NCBI RefSeq assembly: GCF_008831285.2
Contig: NC_045146.1
Location: forward strand, 22,027,703 to 22,091,702
Reading direction: 5' to 3'
Origin: Nymphaea colorata
Lineage: Eukaryota; Streptophyta; Magnoliopsida; Nymphaeales; Nymphaeaceae
Length of the DNA: 64,000 bases
Below are positions 12,801-25,530 of the stretch, one piece after another. Position 1 is the first letter of the stretch; every line of letters starts with the position of its first letter. Position numbers and translations under genes: made by a program. Under the pieces are notes generated by a model. The model ran no database searches. It saw only the letters and a list, made by a program, of their open reading frames with translations, and was not told where the DNA came from.

Positions 12801-15800
12801 AGGGATTCCCTACGCATGTAGGGGTACCCTGCAATAGTCATCAAGTTAGATAGGAGCCGAAACATTTATTGCTTAGCAGTTGGACATTCATCTTCTCGAG
12901 GAGAAACTGCAATGCTGCGGGGTTTACGGCCAGTAGGTGCATGAGTTTATGGCCGTTAACGCGTCTTGCGGCCGTCGACGAAACTGTCACTATTTCAAAA
13001 ACAGGAACTTGCTATTGAAATTCTATTGTAGAGGACAAATTTATCTTATAGTTTATTATAAGATTAACGTTTTCTGTGATTTGTTTCCTATAGTTTTGGA
13101 TGTATCTCACAGAATATAAGATCTCGGCCTAGTGTACCTTTTCCACGATTGTGCTAAATATTAGCTTCTTACTGGGGCAAATATACTTGGTTTTTTTTTA
13201 GTGTTGGACTTTTTATAAATAGTATACAAAATTTTTATCAAACCTCCGTTGGCTCACAAAATTACAATTATTAAACGAACTAGGGATTTTGGTTTCGGAA
13301 TTAGGAAACTGGAAACTGATTATGATCCTCGAATTTTCATTCTTCAATCAAAATTCCAAACCCTCCTTAGAGTAATACAACTTTGCCTCAAGAATATGTT
13401 GGCTCTGACATTATAGGTGGACGCATCTGATAGAAACGTTTTATTTCTCTTTCTTCTTTAGTAAAAAACTGAAAAAAAAAAGTAAGAGGAATGCTTGAAT
13501 AAAAAGATGAAAGGAATAGGGAAAAAACAAAATGAATGCTTGAATAAATGAGTCAAGCTTTGTCGAGCGAGTTCGAACCGAGCTCGAGTTGGCTACAGAA
13601 GCCCCCCCTGTGTTACTGAGCTTGCTTCGAACCCTTTAAGGGCCATGAGCACTTATGGAGTAGGTAGGTGACGCCCAAGAACTCGGCGGACGGAGCACTT
13701 TCCCCGCATAAGTGCGCTACAACCCCTTGGTGTGAGATCAACGGGATTTAAAAATGACAGTTTAACTATTTAACTATCGGATCCGGTTTGGGAACTTGCA
13801 CCAAATCTAACCTGGCATTCACAATCGATGGATCTGAAATCCATAAAGATAAAACAAACCCATCGTTTTCTGGCCCGGTTTGATGGGACGGGAGGAGTGG
13901 GTCCAGAAAATGAAGGCTCCTGGATCCTATATCGGAGGCAACTCAAACTCCCACCGCATGGACAATTTTTTTTATAGGTGAGCAGCTGACAAGCTTCGTT
14001 TAATAACTTACTTTTTCCATAATGGATAAAAAAAAGTTTATTTTTTTCATCGTTAAGCACAAAAAGTTAAAGTTGTTTTTTCTCGTGTTTTACTTTTCAA
14101 TATTATCAAGGTAAAAGAGAGAAAATATTTATTATAAGACATTGGCAGCATATTTTTATGAAGTTTAAAATTTTGAAACTAAAATGTTTTGGAGTTCAAT
14201 ATCAAGTAAAAATAATATTTCATAAGACTAATATAATATAATAAGAGAGTGTTTGATTGCTTCAAGGGACATAGCGCAATTGGGGCAGGTTGATGCAACT
14301 TAAGAAATAAGAAGTGCATCTCTGGTTCAAAATCTGACTATGTTTCAGTAACTCCAAAAAGCAGTATGAACATTTCAGATGAAGGGCACTCCGACCATAG
14401 GTCACACGGTAGCGTGGGTGTTTGATTATTGTGGATCTTAAGAGCTTAATTTAAGATACAAACTATATGGTTTTGGTAAACTACAAATTTGTGAATCATC
14501 ATCTTGATTATTAAAGATCTCCATATGCCTCAAATCATAAATCTCCACTTTAGTGAGGAAATAGAGGCAATATCTAAAACAAAAAATTATAGTTTCATTA
14601 TCAACTAGATAAGTATCAATGGAAATAAAAAAAGCCAAAGTGCAAAATAATTGAGATCTAAAATTGAAAATAAAACAGAATGTCACACTTAAGTGGGGAC
14701 CGACTGAGTTAACTATTAATCGAAAAGCTAAAAGAAATCCCACAAACCCGAAAAAGAACAAACTTCCTGTGCTTCTCATGATTCCCAATATAGATTTTCT
14801 CCAATCACGGATGGGAAACCGAGACAGAAGAATAAAACAAACAAGAATATTTCTGCTTCAAAAGGAAAAAAGAAGGAGATTAAACCGAGGCAGTTGGTGA
14901 CCTTCTGGACCAAATTCGCAGAGATGCTATTTTTTGGAATGAGATACGGGATCGTGATCTTGTTTGTACAAGGGGTGGACCCCTTTTGGGAAAAAAAACG
15001 TAGGAAAAGGATAGCTAGGAAAATATTATGATCAATGAGAAAGATAAACTAGCCGGTCGCCATCCCACAGTCAAAAAATTAGGAAAAAGAAGAAGTGGAA
15101 AAGAGTGCAGCAATGGAGAAGGCAAAGAAAGGGAAAAATTTTCCCAAGAAATTAAACTCTCCTGGTCTACACATTTCACTGACGTAGCATGTTTGGATGT
15201 CAGAAAAGTTATGGCAAAAGAGGAAAATGATTACTGAATTTCTCGATTGGTGCTAGTCTTTTTTTCATGTAAAAACCAATAAACTTAATTTTTTCTTTTA
15301 GCGTGCAGTTTCTTGGTTACTAGTTTTTATCAATATAATGACATTGTAAGTGTAATTCGATACTCTTACCATCCCCTTCGCTTGCTCATCGTATTTATAT
15401 TATGACATAAGAGGAAAAAGTTTTTTCTCTGTGTAAACTTTTGCCACATACCTAGGACACATCTTATTTTAGAGATTTTCTTTCCCTGGAGAAATTTTTC
15501 TACTAGCATCAGACATCTTCTTTCTCAGGTCTGCGGAACCAAACACCAAAACGAGAGGCCTACGGCTTTCCTCACCCACAATTTCTTGAGAATGGCACCT
15601 TGGAATAGAGTCGTGTTGTTTCTCTATCCCCAAAACAAACCGCCATTGACAATCTCCCACCTCCAAACAAGGCCAAGAAGGAAAATTCTAGAGGGGTCAG
15701 AAAATCATTCCAAGAGAGAATGTAACCTGTTTCTACGAACCAATCATGGGAGAGATAAATAACGCTTCTCATGCTGAACATTGTCCTGACTTCTGATTTT

Positions 15801-16340
15801 TCTTAGATCGAGGCATTCATTATTATCCCTTCTTTGACTGTTTGAAAATGATCAATGAGGCGTGTTTGGAGTCATGTCACAGATTTAATTAGTATGAGGC
15901 CTACACCTCCATCGCAAGCAGCTTGTCACATCAAGATGCTGTATATTAATTAAACTGAGAAATTTGTCATAATATAGTTTTAAGAGAACTTCTAACAAAT
16001 AATGGCATGAAATTGATTGAAGAGACGCGATATGCAACGGCCGAAATATGCTTTAAAAGGTATTATTTTAATTACCTTATGAAGGGAAGAAGAGGAAACC
16101 TTTTAACAGGGAGGGAAACGAAAGGACCGAGGGAGCACCAAAATCCGGAAAATGGAATTCCCTTGGAATTGTAAGAAACCAAGGGTAGTTTCGTCCATGT
16201 GCGTAAATGTACTGCAGTTACATCCCCGAGACGAACCAAAGGAAATCCAGAGTCGTCCTCCGTCTCAGTCAAGTACTTAAGCCAATAACCAATGGCGAAG
16301 GGCATTATTGGTATTTTAAAATAATAATTGCGTTGCATTT
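9861..16340. other. intergenic spacer with scattered repeats, no supported gene
   Basis: Contains poly-T tracts (10731-10746, 10849-10861), a short direct repeat of CACATTGGTCAAA (10659, 10684), a (TA) run at 12546-12560, a GA-boxed SINE-like copy at 14265-14420, and a fragment at about 13555-13610 rich in CGAGCTCGAG-type motifs like the subterminal repeats of the hAT element at 57 kb. The open frames here lack recognisable domains or coding character. CCAAT motifs at 16280-16295 lie about 270 bp upstream of the IQD start. Confidence 0.6.
14265..14420 (+). mobile_element. SINE-like, tRNA-derived element
   Basis: A polymerase III box A matching the 12-base consensus (TAGCGCAATTGG, 14272-14283) is followed by a near-consensus box B (GGTTCAAAATC, 14324-14334) at a spacing suited to a tRNA-derived promoter. 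The flanks do not fold into a complete tRNA, so it is not called as a tRNA gene. The 3' end and target duplications were not resolved. Confidence 0.5.
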
Positions 16341-16561
16341 TTATCTCGGCGCCAGGCAGAGCACCGGGTCAGGCTGTACGGGCCCCATCTCTCTCTCACA
16401 TCGGCGATCTTTTCCCGATTTTCTCACTTATTTATCTGACAGACAACCCTTTGCGCTCTTTCTTCCCTTCCCCTTCCGAGTTCCAACCATCAACTCTCTC
16501 ACGCTCTATCTCTTGCCTGTCTCTTTTCCGTCGTGTTCCATGGTGGCTGTGGGGTGACGAG

Positions 16562-18924
16562 ATGGGAAAGGCCGGGAGGTGGCTGAAGAGCCTGCTGGGC
16601 GGGAAGAAGCCGGCGGCCGAAGAGAGACCGACGAAGGAGAAAAGGCGATGGGGCTTCGGCCGGTCAGGCCGAGACCGCGAGCGGGGCCAGTTGGCGGAGG
16701 AGAGGCGGGGGTCGCAGAGGGAAGACGGTGGCTGCGTCTCCACCGGTACCGCGGGTGTGGATCCCGACAAGCGAGCGATAGCGGTGGCCACGGCCACGGC
16801 CGCTGTGGCGGAGGCCGCGGTGGCCGCCGCCCAGGCAGCCGCCGCAGTAGTCCGGCTGACAAGCAGTGGACGTCGTTCCATGGCGGGTGGCAAGAGGGAG
16901 GAGTGGGCGGCGACCCGGATTCAAGCTGCCTTCAGAGGCTACCTGGTTTTCCTCTCTCTCTCTCTCTCTCTCTCTGTCTTTCTACGCTAGACTCTTCCCA
17001 CGGCGGGGAACAGGCCATTCGTTCCAAGGAAGTCTGTTACATTGGGAAGTTTCCGATGGTTGAGGGTCCGGGACGCCCTGGTCTTACTATAAACCATTTT
17101 CGTCATTCGGTTTCATTATGTTTCTAGCCCGACTTTAATCAAACGTTGCCGGAAAGTTAAGATTTCCGGGCGACCAGTTTCGCGCCCTGCGCGCTTTGCT
17201 AGGTGCAAAATTCGTTCGAAAATAGCGCCACCGTCCCCTCCCTCTTCGTATGAGAAACTCAAACGTTTAGGAGTCGGAACGTTTCTGTTTCATATGATCC
17301 GTGTTTGACGGCTCGGGAATCGGCTCGAAGAGACTGGAAGCTTCTCTCTGAGCGGGTTTTTCGTGATTTGTTGATGCTGGACAAGAGAGCTCGGCTCGAG
17401 TCCTTCAGGTCCGAGTTATGGGTGCTCACTCCCTCTCTGATCGTTGGGGAAACCCGCTGGACGAGAGCGGGATGGTCCGTGGAAGTTTTCCGGGTCCTTT
17501 CGGGACTCGGTAATTCCGATTCGAGCTTGTCGTTTTTGACGAGTCTTCACCTATGGTTTGTACTTGGGAAGACAGCCGCCTGTCATTCATAGTGATTTTT
17601 TATTTTCCTATTTTACCCTCACCAAACTACAGAAACCGCCTACCCTTCTGATATGTGTGTGTGTGTGTGCAGGCAAGAAGGGCACTGCGTGCGCTCAAGG
17701 GGCTGGTGAAGCTTCAGGCTCTGGTGAGAGGGCACATAGTGAGGAAGCAGACAACGGCAACCTTCCGCTACATGCAGGCGGTGGTCAGGGCCCAGGCTCG
17801 CGCCCGAGCCCACCGAGCCCACTACACCGAGCTCACTAACGCCCAACACCATAACCTGGCTCGCACTCCCCACCCCAAGCCAGCATCTGCCGTAAGTGAA
17901 CTCTCTTTTCTTTCTTTCCTAGGTGCATTTTTCGGTTTTGTGGGCAAACTGGGTATTCTGAAAGTCAACATTCGTCTCTGATGCAGGGTCCACCGACGCC
18001 GGAGAAAAACGAACCCAGGGTCCGAGCCAACAGAACCAAACACCACCGGTCTCCTTCTGCTAAGGTACTTTCAGAGAGTTGTTGTGGCTGCTTGCGTGCG
18101 TGCGTGTGTGTGTTTACGATCTGCAATGTTGAAAGATGTGTGTTGTTGACAAAAAGCAGAGCACGGTGAAGCCCAACTTTGTGGAAGCAGAAGCTGATCG
18201 GACGCACGTCGGCCGGTCCTGGCTGGACCGGTGGATGGACGGCCGTGGTGTGACGGCCGACGAGGAGAACGCTAAAATCCTGGAGGTAGACCCCGGCAAA
18301 CCACTGAACTCGAAGCGCAGGCCCGTCCTCCGTCCTTCCCACTCTGTTCACGCCACCTCCGACCGCAACAGCTACAGCCAGAGCTTCGGTACCACAGCAA
18401 TGCCCGATTCTCCGTCAAGGGACTCCACCGCAGCTCACTTGTCGACCCCTTCGCCCTCCTCCGTCGAAATGCCGGTCGACACGCTGAATCCACTCCGGCT
18501 CCCTCAAGAAGACAGCGGCTGCATCTTCGCCACCGCCGAGAACAGCCCCCAGTTCTTCTCGGCGTCGTCACGGCCGCGGAGCGGAAAACACGGCCCTTTC
18601 ACCCCGTCGAAGGGCGAGTGCGCAAGGAGCTTCTTCGGCGGGTATGCGGACTACCCCAACTACATGGCCAACACCGAATCGTGGAGAGCCAAAGCGCGGT
18701 CTCAGAGTGCGCCGAAGCAGAGGCCGGAATTCGACAAGTCCAACTCCGTGAAGCGCCTCTCGGCGTACGGTTTCGCCGACGTGCGTTCGAGCTCGAGCAG
18801 CATGCACTCTCAGAGGTCGTCATTGCATACGAAGTTCACCTCCAAGGCTTATCCGGGTTCAGGACGGCTCGATAGATTGGGCATGCCGCTTCGCACTGGC
18901 AGTGAAGTTGGCTACAGGAATTAG
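16562..18924 (+). CDS. IQD17-like: IQ67-domain calmodulin-binding protein, IQD17/18-like
   Basis: IQD proteins are calmodulin-binding scaffolds, usually on microtubules, plasma membrane or nucleus. Exons 16562-16945, 17673-17891, 17987-18064 and 18160-18924, all phase 0 with GT-AG borders, give 481 residues. The start [16 protein letters not shown] is the standard IQD N-terminus. An alanine-rich helix (about 75-100) precedes the IQ67 domain (about 113-180): [12 protein letters not shown], then [20 protein letters not shown], and a basic [17 protein letters not shown] tail. The first intron splits IQ67 between codons 128 and 129, as is typical of the family. A C-terminal DUF4005 block lies at about 390-432 ([20 protein letters not shown]). 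The protein is very basic and Ser-rich. Assignment to IQD17/18 rather than another IQD rests on the DUF4005 form and on synteny. Intact. Confidence 0.93.
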
Positions 18925-21900
18925 CAACTGCTGATCTTCTTCTTCTTCTTCTTCTTCTTCTCTGTGATCTGCGAGATATATAAGTAGGCGATCCGAATAA
19001 CAGGTTTCTGTGTTTCAATGGGAGACACCAATTGCTTGGATGCTTTTGAAAAGGCCCAAGACATCGACTCTTTCTGGGCATGCAATTCCTTTGCCGACCC
19101 TGTTGTATCCAAAAGCGTGGTTTTGTAAGGGGAGGTTGTATTTCGTGTGAAGTTTGGTTAGTCGTTAACCCGCCGAGTCTGATACTCTTTGACATGCTTT
19201 TACAGTGTAAAAACTTGTTCTCTGTTTGAATGAAAGTGTTTAGTTTCTCTGGAGTTGGTCATCCCCTGGCGTTTGTCTTTTTCAACTTTTCATGGGTAGT
19301 GTCTCAAATTCTAGACTAAGTAGAGCCTGAATAGAAAAGTTACTGAGTTAAATTAATCCTTTCATTAGACTGTTACTACAATTGCACATGAAGCTGAGGG
19401 AATGAAATGCGCAGTGTCAGGGCGATGATCGATTTGTTTTCTTTACACACATCCATTCATTGGCTGGCTCATGTTGGCAGTATCTGAGCCATGAATAGAG
19501 TTTCCACTATTGTCAGATCCAGTTTTTAACTGATTTGTCTTAAGGTTTCAATCTAATTGATATTCAATTTGAAAATCAGTTTTTCTTAGAATAAAATTCA
19601 TATCCAACTAGCATAGAATCTGACATTGATGCATGTAATCACATGGAACCTGTATCAGATCTTAGATATTCAATCTGAATCAAGTTACAATCGATCGGTT
19701 CTCCGATCTTGTTAAAGCCAATTCAAATTTGTGTCCATAATTCAATATATCCTATTTACTGATGATCCGCATCCCTAGCTATTCCCTTTAGATAACTCCG
19801 TGGGACCTGTAAATCTGGAACACATGGCTATGTTCCACAAGAAAGCGACTACTCATTGACGAGCCAGTAACTGAACTCGAGCTCTGTCGCCCATCACCAT
19901 GTGCCGCTGCCGCGCTCCAACCGAAAAGTTGGAAACGGTGATAAAATTATGCTTTTTCCGGGCTCCTGGTTCTAGATTTTCCTGAATTTTAACGTCTCCT
20001 CGGTGCATTGACTGCGGGAGAAAAATATTTGGTGCAGGAGTTTTCGGAAGCTTCTTGGCCTGATGATGGTGGAGACGAAGGAAGGAAGAGGATGGTGAAC
20101 TCCCACTTGTCATCCCCCTGCATGTGTCCTGCGCGCCACTTGCATGTGGTTGTGTCCTTTTCCTCCGGAAAACATAAAACAACAAGAGCTCCATCCACTG
20201 TCTATTATCTTCCGTACGCTGGCCTTCAAATTGAAAGAGTTCACGAGTTCCATATCAAATATAATGTTATGAACTATTTAAGGGGCGCAGTGCAATTACG
20301 AATATATGTAAGGGGTTTGAAGTTTAAATCTTGTGGTTTTTATTATGTTTTGATGTATTATTCTTTTATGCTTTAAAACCAACCAAAACCTTAAAGACAT
20401 AAGGATACGATCTCAGTAGTTTTATAATAAAAGTGGTTTCCCTTAAGTGAACAATTAAAAAAAAAAAAGTATAATCTCACTAAAAGCAATTTTAATCACA
20501 ACAACAAGAGGGAAAAAAAAAGTGTAATGTGAGTTGTTGGTTTGATTTTTTGAAGTCTTGAAACGTTACGCATAAGCTAAATTAAGTATAAGCCCTAGGG
20601 ACGGGGGTCTCAACAACGGACTCATATTTTATATTTTTTTATTCATGGAATCTGTATGATCAAATGCATGTAAATAAATAATATATTTATGTTTTAATTT
20701 AGGGGCATTTGGAAGACACCTCGAAGCCTTTTTTTTTTGTCAGATAAAAAATGGTTTTGCTTTTAAAATGAGATTTCTGGAGCGTTGGGATGTCACAAAA
20801 ATGAGCTTTAAAAAAAAAAAAAATCATTTTTGCGAAACTTGTTTTTTGTTAAAGGTGATGAATAACCTGACATTTACAAAAAATGTGTTTTGGTCCTATT
20901 ATCGACCACACAACCAGTCTTTCCAAACAAATTAAAATACCAACTTTCAAGAAAACTAGTTTCCATAAAACCGATTTTTTTTAGTGTGCCAACTAAAAGC
21001 AACTCAAAATTTTCTTGTTGCTCTATATTTATTTATGTGTGTCCCTCCCTATTCCAAGATTTTTTTCTTTTATAATACTTGGAATAAGCAACCCCGTCGG
21101 CACCCGTGTAACACATAAACTGGCATGCAGTTGTAGACCTAAAAAAATTGATAAAAAGAAAAAAATAATAACAAAAATATGTTTAACTTTTGATAATAAA
21201 TTTTAAGAGAAGATGAAAATATATATTATTTTGGCTGATTTTTCCCTTAATCTCAGAGAAGAGCCTGCCACTCAGAATATTCTTAATTAGGTCTTCCAGG
21301 GGCTTTTTGTTTCTCAGAAATTGGGAATGGAGATGCGTCGCCTAATCCGTTCAGCATGGAGATAAAGCTGGACTAAATCAAGCAACGACAATAACTTTAA
21401 CCTTCAAACGAATTTAACAAGAACTGAAATACAATTTTTCAAAATTTTATAAAGATAACTGATTTTTTTTAAAAAAATTTACATTTACAGTTACGGTAAG
21501 ATTCAGTAAAGCATGAAGACGTTTACCAACCTCTAAAGGTTGATAAGTTTGTAGGTGTTAATTTTAACGACTAATATATGGAGCACATATCTAACGCTAT
21601 ACGGGAATTGTGAAAGTTTTTTATACACGAGAAATTTATAAATAAAGGCGATGGAGGATGCTTAATGTCCCGTACAAGATTCTTCCTTTGCAGGGGAGAG
21701 TGGTTTTGGTGACGTTCACGATGTGTTCTCGAGTCCGTTTAAAAGTCATCTTATCTTTTTTCTTTATTCTTCTTCATTTTCACTTGTTCCAATAGAAAAA
21801 GCGGTCTCTTTATCTGGCATTGCTCCCAATTGCATCATCGTCGCTAAAAGTATTGACAGGACCTTTCGAAACTGGCACTCCAAGTCTCTCTCTTTAGAAG

Positions 21901-22726
21901 TTTCCATCGTTCGAATTCAGACCCCCAAATGGGTCATCTTAAGATTCTAAGGTGCATATATCTTTTCATTTTAAAAAAATTCAAGAATCCCATTGTATTA
22001 AATTAAATTTTAATGAGATCTCAATAAACATTGATATGCTCATGAAATGGGTTTCTGTACGTGCCTAGAAGGAAAGACGTAGATATAATACCTCGGTCAA
22101 CGTGGAGAAACTACTTAAATTATTTTTTGACATACAAACATGTGTTTTTTAATATATTTTTGGATATACCAACATACGGCCATATAATTTTTGAATATCT
22201 CAAGGAAGATAAACTATTTTTGAAAGTCAAAATGCAGGTTATTAACTACTTTTGGAAAAATTAACTTTACAGGTGGTGCTTTGTGATTTATCAAACCATA
22301 CATTATTTAATCTATATGTCTCACGAAGAATATATATATATATGCCGTTTGAATTTTAAACTTGTACCCATCCTTATCATTAGAGGACAATCTCGATTTC
22401 ATGGATATCGTGCTTACTAATAAAGAATCCTTGATAAGAAAAATATATTGCGTTTTTGGAACGTATATTTCTAAAATACATGTTTCAAAAGCACCATATT
22501 ATTATATTAAAAAATAATATAATTATGTTTAGCAATTAACTCACAAATAAAAAGTAATATTTATAGGAGAATGTGGCCATGCATCTCATAATAGAATGCT
22601 GACGTCGGGTGTTGCAGCTAAAATTTGTTTGAATTCGGCACTGAAATGACCAACTTGCCAAACTCGATTTCTTCTGTTCATGAACATCGAGTATCACCTC
22701 AAGCAAACAAATGGACAAATTTTCTT

Positions 22727-22754
22727 TTCCCCACAGGTTAAAACCTGTGGGGAA
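22727..22754. repeat. 13-bp perfect inverted repeat with 2-nt centre
   Basis: Arms TTCCCCACAGGTT and its exact complement are separated by AA. It is much longer than expected by chance in this AT-rich context. No neighbouring gene or T-run marks it as a terminator. Confidence 0.9.
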
Positions 22755-23307
22755 GTACCCTGATAGGTAAATTGTCCTGAAATGTTTTAACTAAAGTAGT
22801 CCGAGATTCAAGTACAATGCTTCGCGCTTCCTTGCTTTTTACTACTGTAAAAAAGACCTTGCCATTCGCACTTGATCATACTGAAATGAGTTTATATATA
22901 TATATATATTATAAAAGTATTTTTTGCCAAAGCCTGAAAAGTTGTACCTACCAAGGTCGTAGGGCTTAGTCTTTTCAGAGACCGAATAGTCTTGTCAGTT
23001 CTGTCCCAAAGACACGTCTGCAAACGGTCCTCATTGTCCCTCTACGACACCTCGTTACAGGCAAATTGTCCCTGCGAATGGGAGTCCAATCGTCCATATA
23101 CAATACAATACCAGGACAGGCTCCAAGCTGTCCCTATAGAGATAGATGCTTCCGACTATGAAGCGAACACGTTCTCAGGGATGGGTTGATGTACGAGAAG
23201 ATTCTCAGTGTCAGGGAATCGAAGTCCACTAAACTTTTGTGCTCCGATGCATGAAGAGAAGGCGCACATATGCTGGCGCAGAAGTTGCAGCAGTGAGTGT
23301 TTTGCTT

Positions 23308-23337
23308 GGACGTGGACGTGGACGTGGACGTGGACGT
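23308..23337. repeat. GGACGT hexamer array, five units
   Basis: Five perfect copies of GGACGT occur in tandem. The repeat contains ACGT cores (bZIP-type binding motifs), but no gene is adjacent. Confidence 0.95.
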
Positions 23338-23592
23338 GAAAGGGGCCTGCCATGAAAGGGAGGGTCGTCATTCTCTTGAGCTGTGACATCAGCCTCTCTG
23401 CAAATTCCCTTTGACTTGGGGCAACTTACATCTCGACTACTCGTCTCCATCTATCTGATGATCTCCATTACATTACTACAGGATATATTGAGGGCAATTG
23501 ATCACATCGGTGATGGCAAGATTTGAATGATGTAATTACATGCTGCTAGAAGTGACAGAATCTTCACATTAGGTCCGATCATCTCTGATGCT

Positions 23593-23619
23593 ACCCTTTT
23601 ATACATGGTATAAAAGGGT
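23593..23619. repeat. 12-bp perfect hairpin with ATG loop
   Basis: Arms ACCCTTTTATAC and its exact complement flank ATG. About 870 bp from the other perfect palindrome at 22727; a connection is possible but not shown. Confidence 0.9.
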
Positions 23620-23867
23620 GCGTTTGATTAGTGATTTAAGAGGTGTTAGGATTTCAGTGAGCTCGAGGGAATCGTCAGAGGACTCCCTTTCTCTTGGTTC
23701 CGACTATATATATTCAAATTGAATAAAGATACATTTACAACCAAAATTTTATTATTAAAAACTTGAAAAAAAAATAAATTGTGTCTGATCATATCACAAA
23801 GTATACAAAATCACATACAGAGCTGGGATCACTCTGAACACAGAAAAATTAAGATAAACATAGGATT

Positions 23868-23869
<2 letters not shown>

Positions 23870-23899
<30 letters not shown>
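23870..23899. repeat. (TA)n microsatellite
   Basis: Uninterrupted alternating A and T over about 30 bp. Confidence 0.95.
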
Positions 23900-23901
<2 letters not shown>

Positions 23902-24365
23902 CGGGAATTATGAACAACTTACACATCCATAGTAGGCATCATGAACCACTTACAATTGACCAGAATAGTCAAAACCTAATCCTCCACATTAACTATTCAA
24001 AAACAGCCATCAGGAGGAAGGGGCTTCGTCTCAATCAGATGATTCACGGTAGAAGGGAAAAGAAAAAGCATATAATTTCGAATCTCTAAAAAGGGAGAAA
24101 ACTTAGTGAAATTTCAAAACATAAAACAGACTAATGACGCCATGCACGCATGCTTTCCAAAATAATAAAAAAGTGATAGCATGAAGCGCAGACTTTACCT
24201 GCTCCCCTCCGCCTCTCCTCTGGCGACAATGGAGATGTGAACAGAAGCGAATTTCCTGGCAGCCGTTGTTGGAAAGTCATATCGCCGGTCAGTGGGAGTC
24301 GATCGCATCAAGACTCAAGAAATAAATTCGTCTGTTGTCTCAGATTTCTGGATATACAAGCCATG

Positions 24366-24480
24366 TATTATCCGATGTTTTCTAGATATAAATGGCCGCA
24401 AGAGGTGAGGCTAGAAAATAAGCTATCTATTATCCGATGTTTTCTAGAGATAAATGGGCGCAAGAGTTGAAGCTAGAAAA
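24366..24480 (+). repeat. 62-bp tandem duplication
   Basis: TATTATCCGATGTTTTCTAG begins at 24366 and again at 24428, followed by matching sequence with a few substitutions. Two copies, no coding context. Confidence 0.9.
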
Positions 24481-24494
24481 TTTTGGTTAAGAAA

Positions 24495-24615
24495 CATTAA
24501 ATATAAACTTTTAAATTTCAAGGGGCACAATATATAAAGTTAAAAAAAAAAAAGCTCAAAAATATCAATACAAAACTAAATAAATTTTTAGGTTTCATGT
24601 AGGCAACTGCCCACA
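24495..24615 (-). repeat. dispersed GGCAATTGCC repeat, copy 2 (reverse)
   Basis: Read on the minus strand it starts with the GTGTGGGCAGTTGCC core, followed by the AT-rich body and the GTGCCCCTTGAAATTTAAA block seen in the copy at 1690. Confidence 0.55.
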
Positions 24616-24958
24616 CGCAGGCGACACCTCCCTCCCTCCGGCCCCTAACATGCACAAAAACCAACCGGCCTTCAAAATTTTTGCTGTCTTTTCTCCTAAT
24701 TGCGGGCCCAAACTTGAACACCTTTCTGTTCTTTTCAATTTTCAGTCTTTTGACTTGGAAGTGTGAACCGGTGGTCATCACCAACCAAACACAGACGGAT
24801 TGTTGATGAGGCGTTGGTTGCCGACAATGTAGTTGGTGCGGTCAAAGATGGAGCAAATCTCCTCGCCTCTCCCAGTCAAGCCATTGCTTTCGTATTTCCT
24901 CAGACCTCCTGATCATTTCAACAAAACAATTGACATCTGGCCTTCTCTCTTTTATCAA

Positions 24959-24960
<2 letters not shown>

Positions 24961-25013
<53 letters not shown>
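24961..25013. repeat. (TA)n microsatellite
   Basis: A 40-bp perfect TA run, then a short imperfect extension. Confidence 0.96.
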
Positions 25014-25039
25014 TAAGTGGCACATTGTATTGGGTAGTT

Positions 25040-25160
25040 GTGAAATTTTTTCATGAGAAAGGCTGAATTATATTTTCAAAATTTTGACAGGAATAGAAAT
25101 AATATTTTCAAAATTTTTATATAGAATAAATATTTTTTTTCCAAATTTACATACAATAAA
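25040..25160 (-). repeat. dispersed AT-rich repeat, reverse copy of the 3062-3265 family
   Basis: Its reverse complement aligns with 3150-3245, including the TCAGCC, GTCAAAATTTTGAC and TTCTATATAGAAA landmarks, at roughly three-quarters identity by eye. Confidence 0.6.
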
Positions 25161-25439
25161 ATTATAAAAATTGAGAGAAGGGTGGGAGGTGAGAGAGATC
25201 ACGCCTATGTATCATGTAGCTATGATTAAACACACTCCTTCATGTGATGCGAGTAATGTGGTGTGAGACGTTGAAAGATTTCTCCATCCAAACCTAATTT
25301 GAATGGAAAAACTCACAAATCCAAAAGAAAACCGGACCAATACTAAACCGGTTTCCACAAGATTTGTCTATGAAGTAGTTAAAGGTTCATATTTCCTTGA
25401 TAGTTCCAAAGCTTACGGCCGCCACCCACTTCTTTGAGG

Positions 25440-25530
25440 CACTTATATATATAACAATCAAATATATCAAAACATTAACATATATATTAAATTAATTTTG
25501 TAATGTTGATGTGGGCAACTGCCCACACCA
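25440..25530 (-). repeat. dispersed GGCAATTGCC repeat, copy 3 (reverse)
   Basis: Contains GTGGGCAACTGCCCACAC at about 25512, preceded on the plus strand by the family's AT-rich body. Same orientation as the copy at 24495 and about 900 bp from it. Confidence 0.5.

Noticed and set aside
16432-16893. Long open frame on the minus strand opposite the IQD first exon
   Set aside because: A shadow of the GC-rich IQD exon; no domain, and the plus-strand frame is clearly the conserved one.
19853-20194. 113-codon minus-strand frame in the spacer right of the IQD gene
   Set aside because: No recognisable domain, biased composition, no splice or promoter context. Cannot be supported as a gene.
20283-20340. 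Possible tRNA-like box A/box B pair
   Set aside because: Both boxes deviate at several fixed positions and no cloverleaf can be drawn.
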